From: an uncultured Collinsella sp.
GTDB taxonomy: Bacteria > Actinomycetota > Coriobacteriia > Coriobacteriales > Coriobacteriaceae
NCBI GenBank assembly: GCA_958445065.1
Contig: CAUCQW010000040.1
Span: 1 to 11,269, forward strand
DNA: 11,269 nucleotides
Direction of reading: 5' to 3'
Part shown: piece after piece, positions 6,233 to 11,269 of the stretch
How the letters are laid out: each line of letters opens with the position of its first letter
Numbering within the stretch: position 1 is the first letter of the stretch
Notes under the pieces: generated by a model
Databases searched by the model: none
What the model was told of the DNA's origin: nothing
What the model saw: the letters and a program-made list of their open reading frames with translations, nothing else
Translations under genes and position numbers: made by a program

Positions 6233-7747
6233 ATGCCATTACTCAGCGAGCGGTCGCTCGAATCTATTGCAAAGATGTTCGTGGGCGACGAAGGAGAGCT
6301 GTTCCACTACTTGTCGGGCCCTCAAATAGTGACATTCTTCAATGACCATTTTGACTTCCGGGACATCTACCAAGGTGGCAACGCTCCTACCAGATGGAGA
6401 TACGCCGCCGGAAAGATAGCCAGTGTTGCGTCGAGCGGCCGTCTCGATCGTTTTTTCTCAATCGTTCTTGGATTCAAGTATATGGTCAGTACTTTTGGCT
6501 GCGATGAAATCGAAGCCCGAGAAAGGGCGGACAAAGCGAAGAAACGGTTCAACCAAGTACTAATCTCCGACGAGCTTGAGATAGTCGGAACAGACGGCGA
6601 GATGAAGCTTGTGGTGATTGATTCGGATCTAATCCCGATCGGGAAAGGCGGCTTTGCCGAAGCGTTCAGGCAAAAGTCAACAGGCAGAGTCCTGAAAAAG
6701 CTCATGCCCGAAGTAGCCCTTGATGCAAGAAACCGCCATCGCTTCAAGCGCGAATACGAGATAATGAATGATCTTTCGGAGCTGCCAGGGGTTCTCCGTG
6801 TCTTTGATTTCGACGAGAGCAATTGCTCCTACACGATGGAGGCCGGCGAGACCACGCTACTAGAGTTCATGGACAATCCTCTATCCGAGCAAGTCAAGAT
6901 GTCCATAATCGAGCAGATAGTTGGCACCATGGCTGCCATTCACTCGCGCGGATACATTCACCGAGATCTAAGCCCCACGAATATTTTTCTACTGAGCGGC
7001 CAACTGAAGATTGCCGATTTCGGGCTTGGAAAGAACTTGAACACACTTTCATCCTACCAAACCACCAACACAAACAATTATGGACAGTGGTTCTACTGTT
7101 CACCTGAACAGCTTGTCTATCTAAAAGATGGGGACAAAAGGAGCGATGTCTTTTCCTTGGGCAGGATTATCAACTTCGTGCTCGCCGGACATCCGACAAA
7201 AACGAATCATCGTCTTCGACCGCTGGTAGAAAAAGCAACCGCAGACGATCCGTCGAAAAGATACCAGGATGCGGCAGAGTTTTTGAGCGCGATAAAGCGA
7301 AGGTTGTCTTCGATAGCAGATGCGGACCGGGAAACGAAACTTGCGGAAAAGGCAGCACGGGGAATCCTCGACGGAGAGGTTGCCGAATGGATTCTCGAAA
7401 TGACCGATGAGCAGCTGTGCTCACGGGTAGCGTCAAACCCCGCGTTCGCTAAAACGGTTGTCAAATTTACGGAAATCGACAACGGCAATGCGGCCTTTGT
7501 CATGGATGCTATCGACCAGAGCATGACGCAAGTCTGCAAGACATGGGAAGACCACGATCCATTTGCCGACATCGCAAAGTCGATTGTTTTAAGCAAGGCG
7601 CCATACGACATCAAGGAGCGTGCCTGCCAAACGCTTTCATATGTAGCATGGCAAATCAACCGTTTCCATGCCCAGCATCTGATTGAGGATATTATCACCA
7701 GCGGAATAGACCCGATGCTGGAAGACCTTCTCAACGACTCCGTGTAG
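6233..7747 (+). CDS. Hanks-type Ser/Thr protein kinase with N- and C-terminal accessory regions
   Basis: A 504-residue soluble protein. The start at ATG 6233 is chosen because GAGGAGGA (6218-6225) lies 7 bases before it. The in-frame ATG at 6212 would put this site inside the gene. Residues 3-110 form a separate domain (LSERSLESIAKMF, then GPQIVTFFNDHFDFRDIY and RWRYAAGKIA), resembling the small N-terminal domains attached to abortive-infection effectors (AbiJ_NTD-like, from memory). The kinase domain follows: glycine loop GKGGFAEAF (137-145), Lys in VLKK (155-156), alpha-C Glu (174), catalytic HRDLSPTN (243-250), DFG (262-264), SPE (290-292), SDVFSLG (304-310). All catalytic residues are present. 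Residues about 365-504 are helical and unrecognised. No transmembrane segment or PASTA repeat is seen, so it is unlike the housekeeping PknB kinases. Lying alone between a repeat and a prophage remnant, it may act in phage defence. Confidence 0.9.
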   Translation: MPLLSERSLESIAKMFVGDEGELFHYLSGPQIVTFFNDHFDFRDIYQGGNAPTRWRYAAGKIASVASSGRLDRFFSIVLGFKYMVSTFGCDEIEARERADKAKKRFNQVLISDELEIVGTDGEMKLVVIDSDLIPIGKGGFAEAFRQKSTGRVLKKLMPEVALDARNRHRFKREYEIMNDLSELPGVLRVFDFDESNCSYTMEAGETTLLEFMDNPLSEQVKMSIIEQIVGTMAAIHSRGYIHRDLSPTNIFLLSGQLKIADFGLGKNLNTLSSYQTTNTNNYGQWFYCSPEQLVYLKDGDKRSDVFSLGRIINFVLAGHPTKTNHRLRPLVEKATADDPSKRYQDAAEFLSAIKRRLSSIADADRETKLAEKAARGILDGEVAEWILEMTDEQLCSRVASNPAFAKTVVKFTEIDNGNAAFVMDAIDQSMTQVCKTWEDHDPFADIAKSIVLSKAPYDIKERACQTLSYVAWQINRFHAQHLIEDIITSGIDPMLEDLLNDSV

Positions 7748-8064
7748 ATTCATTAATGCAGCGCAGGCCTGCGTTCGTCTAGGGAAAACGATACGATAGA
7801 CGGCATCTTGGTTGCACCCTAGGCCGTTCACCCTTCCGCTCGCTCCCATATAGTTCGATTTCGATAAGCTGAGTCCCAACCGATGGGTGCCATTTATCCG
7901 GGTGCACCTGGGGCAACGGGCCGGTAGGCCTGCGCAAGGTCGCTCGCAGAACGCGCAACATCAAACACGACAGAAGAGGCGAACGACAGATGCCGGACTC
8001 CGGACGACAGCACCGCGGAAGACGAGCATTCCGACCACAATCGAACGAATCTCGGTCCTAGGCA
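7748..8064 (+). other. Intergenic region without a convincing protein gene; possible structured RNA
   Basis: About 317 bases separate the kinase stop from a strong terminator. No ORF here has both a ribosome binding site and a believable product. A 23-codon Arg-rich ORF (7990-8061, MPDSGRQHRGRRAFRPQSNE at its start) ends just before the terminator, with only a weak GAGG upstream. GCGCAGGCCT (7761-7770) is perfectly complementary to AGGCCTGCGC (7926-7935), enclosing 155 bases. Inside, GTCTA/TAGAC (7777-7781, 7797-7801) and CTAGGG/CCCTAG (7779-7784, 7818-7823) give further helices. CGCAGGCCTGCG (7762-7773) is itself palindromic. No tmRNA, RNase P or SRP signature is seen. It could be a long 3' UTR, an RNA gene or debris. 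Confidence 0.35.
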
Positions 8065-8090
8065 GGCGCCCGCACGGGCGCCTTTTACTT
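8064..8090 (+). terminator. Rho-independent terminator
   Basis: GGCGCCC (8065-8071), a GCAC tetraloop and GGGCGCC (8076-8082) form a perfect stem, followed by TTTTACTTTT. It reads rightward and would end transcripts of the kinase or of a separate RNA from 7748-8064. Confidence 0.9.
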
Positions 8091-8099
8091 TTCAGGGAC

Positions 8100-8266
8100 T
8101 TAGCCGCGAGCTAATCGGAGACCATAGAGCACTTCAAAACGGTTCAGAACGATAATCAACAAAACCGCAGGTAGAATATGCTGTTTTAAAAATCGTCTCT
8201 TACACTCCGCAACGCTCGGAAGCGCTCCGTTCAGGATTGTTCGTAACCCCCCGACCGTCCAAACAA
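8100..8266. other. Gene-free spacer between terminators
   Basis: Apart from a few A/T-rich tracts I see no ORF, RNA or repeat here. It lies between the rightward terminator at 8064 and the leftward one at 8298, so it is a candidate boundary between the kinase locus and the prophage remnant. No attachment core is evident. Confidence 0.5.
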
Positions 8267-8298
8267 AGAGGCGCAGTCCAAACTTGACCTGCGCCTCT
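8267..8298 (-). terminator. Terminator of the leftward lysis cassette
   Basis: AGAGGCGCAG (8267-8276) and CTGCGCCTCT (8289-8298) make a perfect 10-bp stem with a 12-base loop. Read leftward it is followed by TTTGTTT, so it ends transcription of the lysis genes. On the plus strand the following bases are A-rich. Confidence 0.88.
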
Positions 8299-8310
8299 CA
8301 TCAAAAAGTA

Positions 8311-8391
8311 TTATTTGTTGTATATCAATCCAAGCATCCAAGGGATTGGCATGAGAACGGCCGCCGCCAGCAACACAGGGATGCAAGCCAC
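8311..8391 (-). CDS. Candidate 26-aa hydrophobic membrane peptide after the endolysin
   Basis: A GTG start at 8391 follows GGAGGG by about 9 bases and encodes VACIPVLLAAAVLMPIPWML followed by GLIYNK, essentially one membrane span with a short polar tail, ending 13 bases before the terminator stem. The same frame is open and hydrophobic further upstream (GGGLAIVACIP). An alternative start in another frame is GTG 8432, overlapping the endolysin stop as GTGA and reading MRRFREELAEGW. A one-base indel would join that to the hydrophobic tail into one protein of about 40 residues. It could be a second lysis or superinfection-exclusion peptide. Evidence is limited to hydrophobicity and position. Confidence 0.3.
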   Translation of the reverse strand: MACIPVLLAAAVLMPIPWMLGLIYNK

Positions 8392-8428
8392 GATTGCCAG
8401 CCCTCCGCCAGCTCCTCGCGAAACCGCC

Positions 8429-9246
8429 TCACGAGAGCATCTGGCTCACACAGCGCTGCACGGCGGCGTAGTTGGAGCCCAACCGTCGCTTGCGCTCCTC
8501 GCCGTTGCCGTAGTCGCCGTTGATGACGGTGCGTGCCAGCGCGTCGATGTCGACCTCGCCACTGCCGGACGAAGAAGAACCGCCGGAACCACCGCCGAGA
8601 GAATCCGGTTCACCTCGGCCTGCACCTCGAAGTAGCGCGAGCCCAGGGCCCGTTTACGCGCCTCGCCGTTGCCGAACTCCTCGTTGATGACGCGCCACGC
8701 CAGGCTCGCCACGTCACCCGAGGGCGCAGAGCCGCCACTGCCGGAAGACCCCGCAGCCACGGTGTCCGAAGACCCGGCGCCTCGGCAGATGCGCGGGCGC
8801 AGGGCCGCCCTGCGCCCGGCGGCGATGTAGGGCGCGGGGCAGATCTTGTCGGTCACGTCGTAGCGGCGGATGACGCCGCCCTCGGAGATGCCGTAGCGCT
8901 TCATGAGGGTCTGCACGAGCCAGGCGAGCTTGCCCGCCTCGACCTCGCTGTAGTCCTCGCTAGCGCTCACGGCCTCGATGCCGACGCTGCGGCAGTTCAT
9001 GAGCCAGTTGCCGGCGTGCCAGGCGGTGTCGCCCTCGGCCACGCTCTGGTAGATCTCGTCGGTGATGTCGCCCACGAAGTAGCGGGCGGACGACCCCTGC
9101 CGCTCGTTGTGCGAGAAGTAGATCGCGTTGTTGCGGGCCGACGCCAGAGTCGCCGTGTAGTGGATCACGATGCGGTCGATGGCGTGCGAGCGCCTGCGCG
9201 TCATGCGGTCGCTGCCGCACTGCTTGAACAGGATGCTATGCCCCAT
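8429..9246 (-). pseudogene. Prophage N-acetylmuramoyl-L-alanine amidase endolysin, frameshifted and active-site altered
   Basis: The start ATG at 9246 has AAGGAGG 8 bases upstream. Residues about 20-145 are an Amidase_2 (T7 lysozyme-like) zinc hydrolase that cuts the amide between muramic acid and the stem peptide. IVIHYTAT carries the first zinc His (29), then ARYFVGD, TAWHAGN, SVGIEAVSA, VIRRYDVTDKICPAP with Cys136. In relatives the last motif is RHYDVTGK.CPAP, and that second zinc His is Arg128 here (codon CGC, 8865-8863). Two CW_7 wall-binding repeats follow. The first (VASLAWRVINEEFGNGEARK and onward) is in frame. The second (VDIDALARTVINGDYGNGEE and onward, to TGA at 8431-8429) is in the -1 frame because one G is missing near 8594-8596. 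The unshifted frame runs on as nonsense to 8446. With the base restored it would be 272 aa. Confidence 0.82.
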
Positions 9247-9373
9247 TGGCGCTGACCTCCTTGAATCCCGCGTCCTCGCCCTCCTCGGGCTTGAAGTCGC
9301 TGGGCGTGTCGGGCTCGCAGCCGGGCTCGCGCAACTCCTCCCAGCGCTCCTCCTCGCTTGCGTACTCACTCAT
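9236..9373 (-). CDS. Small acidic lysis-cassette protein, 45 aa
   Basis: It starts at ATG 9373, overlapping the holin end by 8 bases, and stops at 9238-9236, overlapping the endolysin start by 11 bases in another frame. Its end supplies the endolysin ribosome binding site, so translation is probably coupled. The product is very acidic (MSEYASEEERWEELREPG at the start, then FKPEEGEDAGFKEV) and has no membrane segment. Similar tiny acidic proteins occur beside phage holins. I do not know its role. Confidence 0.7.
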   Translation of the reverse strand: MSEYASEEERWEELREPGCEPDTPSDFKPEEGEDAGFKEVSANGA

Positions 9374-9578
9374 AGGAATCGCCCGCCTTTCCCAGCTCGG
9401 CAATAACGGGCGAGAGCACGGCCATCACCATGGCCACGCACAGCGCGCGCCGCGTGGGGTCGAGCACGGCCACGCCCATGAGCAGGTCGACGTTGGCCAC
9501 TACGACGCCCAGGACGCCCTGGACGACCGTGCGCATAAAGCGCCACTGCCGCTCGTTGCTCGTCAGAAAACGGTTCAT
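9366..9578 (-). CDS. Phage holin, 70 aa
   Basis: The ATG at 9578 has GAGAGGAG 6 bases upstream and overlaps the stop of the preceding gene by 4 bases (ATGA). After a charged N-terminus (MNRFLTSNERQWRFMRT) there are two hydrophobic segments, VVQGVLGVVVANVDLLMGVA (about 18-37) and ALCVAMVMAVLSPVIAELG (about 45-63), then a short polar tail. Small size, two spans and position directly before an endolysin fit a holin that makes membrane holes to release or activate the lysin. No named holin family is recognised. Confidence 0.75.
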   Translation of the reverse strand: MNRFLTSNERQWRFMRTVVQGVLGVVVANVDLLMGVAVLDPTRRALCVAMVMAVLSPVIAELGKAGDSYE

Positions 9579-9793
9579 CTGCCGCTCCTCTCCTCAAGAG
9601 CGTCAACGTCGCGCCTGACCACGGCCATGTCCTGCTCGAGCTTGTAGGTGCGCTCGATGAGGCAGTTGTGCTTCTCAACGCGCCGCGCGCGCTCGTCAAT
9701 CTTGAGCTCCATCACCGCGCGGCTTCGCGAGTTCGACGCGATCACCCCGACCTGCGTCACGACGCCGATGAGCGCCACCGCAATAGACTCCAC
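9575..9793 (-). CDS. Membrane-anchored coiled-coil phage protein, 72 aa
   Basis: I place the start at GTG 9793, preceded by GGGAGG at 5 bases. The longer frame start at 9814 has no binding site and would add MFCWEVL. One N-terminal membrane span (ESIAVALIGVVTQVGVIAS, about 2-20) is followed by a heptad-rich helix (ELKIDERARRVEKHNCLIER, then TYKLEQDMAVVRRDVDALEE). This anchor-plus-coil layout is typical of small phage proteins at the head of lysis cassettes in Gram-positive phages (XhlA-like arrangement). It overlaps the holin by 4 bases. It is the first gene of the leftward cassette. Confidence 0.75.
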   Translation of the reverse strand: MESIAVALIGVVTQVGVIASNSRSRAVMELKIDERARRVEKHNCLIERTYKLEQDMAVVRRDVDALEERSGR

Positions 9794-9950
9794 AAGGACC
9801 TCCCAGCAGAACATGGACCAACTTCAACGGCCCCATCATCCGCTGCGGTCACAAATCAGCTGGTAGCTGAATCGCTGCTATAAAAAGCGAGGTAAAATAA
9901 GAAAAAGCACAGTAACGATTGTTCGAAAGAGTCGCTAACGGGAGGTAGAA

Positions 9951-10337
9951 ATGGAAAGCCGGCTTTACGAGGAGGGGTACGACGAAAGTCTCTTGAGAGC
10001 TGTAGCGGCTCTTAACGAGACTCCTGCATCCACGGAAGCAATCCTGGGCCTGTTGCAAAAACACTGGGATTTGCCTCGAGGAGAAGCGGAGCAGCTGTTG
10101 TCGCAGGAACGCTACGAAGGATTCTTCCAGCGTGATTTCGCAAGATACCTGACGATGTACGAAGGCTTTTCCAAAGAAAAGGCAAGGGCATATACGACTA
10201 GCCACATGAACCTTCTGGCTCTGCGAAAAATCGAAAGGCCGTGGGCTATCGAGTACAACAGGCTTTATCGCCAGATCGAAAAGCAGAAGCCTCAAATAAA
10301 GGGGAAGGTTCACCTATCTTCCGAAATCGAGGAGTAA
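9951..10337 (+). CDS. Hypothetical protein in moron position, 128 aa
   Basis: The ATG at 9951 follows GGGAGG by 5 bases, an excellent site. The region upstream is AT-rich with TATAAA and TAAAAT around 9880-9898, consistent with its own promoter. The product is helical and highly charged (MESRLYEEGYDESLLRAVAA at the start; RYEGFFQRDFARYLTMYEGF in the middle), soluble, with no signal peptide or membrane segment. I recognise no family. It is transcribed against the flanking prophage genes, sits between the tail-protein and lysis genes, and its base composition is lower in GC than theirs. These are the marks of a moron, a late-acquired gene expressed in the lysogen, such as an immunity or defence factor. 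No partner toxin or antitoxin is adjacent. Confidence 0.75.
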   Translation: MESRLYEEGYDESLLRAVAALNETPASTEAILGLLQKHWDLPRGEAEQLLSQERYEGFFQRDFARYLTMYEGFSKEKARAYTTSHMNLLALRKIERPWAIEYNRLYRQIEKQKPQIKGKVHLSSEIEE

Positions 10338-10400
10338 AGCAGTTCTCGCTACACGCCGCCGCATCCCATCGCCTAACCCACACCACGGGGGCGGCGCGCT

Positions 10401-10449
10401 CACCCCTGGCAGCAGCGCAGGAAGGGCGCCTGCGCTGCTGCCAGGGGTG
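10401..10449. terminator. Perfect 21-bp hairpin between convergent genes
   Basis: Bases 10401-10421 are exactly complementary to 10429-10449 around the 7-base loop AAGGGCG. The arms begin CACCCCTGGCAG. It lies 63 bases after the moron-like gene and 23 bases after the end of the leftward tail-protein gene, the expected place for a bidirectional terminator. No T-run follows on either strand, so it may instead protect 3' ends or act differently. Confidence 0.6.
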
Positions 10450-10472
10450 CCATTATGCTCAGTCCCAAGCCG

Positions 10473-11269
10473 CTACCCGGCAGTGAGGTAGCCCGCCTGC
10501 CCCTCGCGGTCGATGTGGCACATCGCGTACGTCGTCTGCTTAGAGTCGTAGGTCGTGCCGTTGCCACCCGCGATGGCCTTGCAGTTGTAGAACGTGGAAG
10601 AGCCCGTGCACCCGCTCGGCAGCCCCCAGTCGGCATCGACCAGGATGCGCTCAAGGGCGGTGCAGGCACCGAACGTGTAGAGCATGCTAGAAAGCGACGC
10701 CAGACTCATGCCCCGCAGATCGAGCTCGGTGAGCGCGGAGCACGAGTTGAACGTACGGTTCATGTAGGCCACGCCGCGCAGGTTCGCCATGCCAGAGACC
10801 GAGGTCAGGGCGTTGCAACTGTAGAACCAGTAGTTCAGGTTCACGTTGGCGACCCTCGATGTGTCGGCGGCGATGGTCACGCGCTTCACGCTCTTGCCGA
10901 ACGAAGCCCAGGGCGTCGCCTGGATCGCGGCGTACTTGGCGTTGGCGCAAAGCGTGTCGGAGGCCAGCACCTCGCGACCTGTCGCATCGGCCTTGGCGAA
11001 CCCGATCTTGAGCTCGCCGTCGGCGAACAGCGTGGCGTTGAGCCAGGTGCGGACTTCGTACTCGGGGTCAGTCAGAACGCCACCCGCCCCCAGCTTGAGG
11101 ACGGAGGCGCCGGAGGTCTGGAACGGCACGAAGCCGTCGGTGCCGCCCATTGAGTTCGATTTGAGTTTCACGGGCCCCGAAACGTCCCCGTTTCGGGGCC
11201 CGGGGACAAAAATCGGCTTATAGGACAAAATGTGTGTCCCGATAGAACATCCGTTTCCATCCATTAATC
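10473..11269 (-). CDS. BspA/DUF285-type leucine-rich tail protein, 5' end outside window
   Basis: The frame is open to the right edge. The first visible ATG (11264) has no upstream sequence to judge. The C-terminal 150 residues are BspA-like leucine-rich repeats of the DUF285 type: KSVKRVTIAADTSRVANVNL, WFYSCNALTSVSGMANLRGV, YMNRTFNSCSALTELDLRG, MLYTFGACTALERILVDADW, TFYNCKAIAGGNGTTYDSKQ, closing with DREGQAGYLTAG. Such proteins in gut Actinobacteria and Firmicutes serve as surface adhesins. Next to a lysis cassette this one is most likely a prophage tail fibre or receptor-binding tip. Upstream residues NATLFADGELKIGFA form a separate beta-rich part. A perfect inverted repeat interrupts the coding sequence at 11171-11202, which casts some doubt on the N-terminal end. 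Confidence 0.75.
   Translation of the reverse strand, partial: LMDGNGCSIGTHILSYKPIFVPGPRNGDVSGPVKLKSNSMGGTDGFVPFQTSGASVLKLGAGGVLTDPEYEVRTWLNATLFADGELKIGFAKADATGREVLASDTLCANAKYAAIQATPWASFGKSVKRVTIAADTSRVANVNLNYWFYSCNALTSVSGMANLRGVAYMNRTFNSCSALTELDLRGMSLASLSSMLYTFGACTALERILVDADWGLPSGCTGSSTFYNCKAIAGGNGTTYDSKQTTYAMCHIDREGQAGYLTAG
11171..11202. repeat. Perfect 14-bp inverted repeat within the tail-protein frame
   Basis: CGGGCCCCGAAACG (11171-11184) and CGTTTCGGGGCCCG (11189-11202) are exact complements around TCCC. The hairpin would be very stable in either transcript. No T-run follows. Directly to the right is GGGGACAAAA (11202-11211), a decamer that also occurs inside both long repeats at 945-954 and 5693-5702. 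Confidence 0.8.

Noticed and set aside
7748..8064. tRNA, tmRNA, RNase P or SRP RNA
   Set aside because: None of the diagnostic motifs (T-arm GGTTCGAAT, CCA end, RNase P core, SRP tetraloop domain) could be found on either strand.
8533..9255. 240-codon plus-strand ORF rich in Ala, Arg and Val
   Set aside because: Shadow of the GC-rich amidase gene on the opposite strand; no binding site.
9247..9369. 41-codon N-terminal extension of the amidase frame
   Set aside because: Low-complexity Arg/Ser/Pro translation overlapping the 45-aa gene; AAGGAGG marks the start at 9246.
1..11269. CRISPR array
   Set aside because: No set of regularly spaced short repeats was seen; the only long repeat is the 0.4-kb pair.

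Overview
The window reads as accessory DNA of a moderately high-GC bacterium. I infer an actinobacterium of the Coriobacteriia type. Reasons are the GC-rich lysis genes, strong AAGGAGG-like ribosome binding sites, an amidase endolysin with Cpl-7-type (CW_7) wall-binding repeats, and a BspA/DUF285-type leucine-rich tail protein. No rRNA, tRNA or core gene in the window fixes the taxonomy, so this is inference only.

Left part (1-830): the 3' part of a TcmP/LCM-like SAM methyltransferase, cut by the window edge, followed by a tiny ORF. Next comes a 407-bp sequence (828-1234) that recurs as a direct repeat at 5576-5981. Both copies begin with the complement of codons reading Ile-Glu-Trp-Glu-stop, the usual end of GMP synthase GuaA, a known island integration site. 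The 4.75-kb unit between the copies holds a decayed stretch (DUF4143-type ATPase tail, IS3 transposase relic) and then an intact two-gene macrolide-resistance-type operon. This operon has an MFS efflux pump of the Mef type (2355-3641) and an ABC-F ribosome-protection protein of the Msr(D) type (3901-5370), closed by a textbook terminator. A sigma70-like promoter, an 11-codon leader ORF with a strong ribosome binding site and overlapping hairpins precede mef. Two mutually exclusive hairpins precede msr. Both look like translation-coupled attenuators.

Middle part (5576-8300): after the second repeat copy lies a solitary Hanks-type Ser/Thr kinase (6233-7747) with a novel-looking N-terminal domain and an extra C-terminal helical region, a plausible phage-defence kinase. 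It is followed by about 300 bp without a convincing protein gene but with a long-range inverted repeat and a strong terminator, perhaps an RNA.

Right part (8267-11269): a prophage remnant read leftward. A BspA/DUF285 tail protein (cut by the window edge) is followed, after a perfect 21-bp hairpin, by an oppositely oriented moron-like gene of unknown function (9951-10337). Then comes an overlapping lysis cassette: a membrane coiled-coil protein, a holin, a small acidic protein and an amidase endolysin, ending at a terminator at 8267-8298. The endolysin is damaged: a predicted zinc-ligand His is Arg and one base is missing in the linker between the two wall-binding repeats. The most striking points are the repeat-bounded mef/msr unit with its leaders, the kinase, the unexplained region after it, and the moron-like gene.
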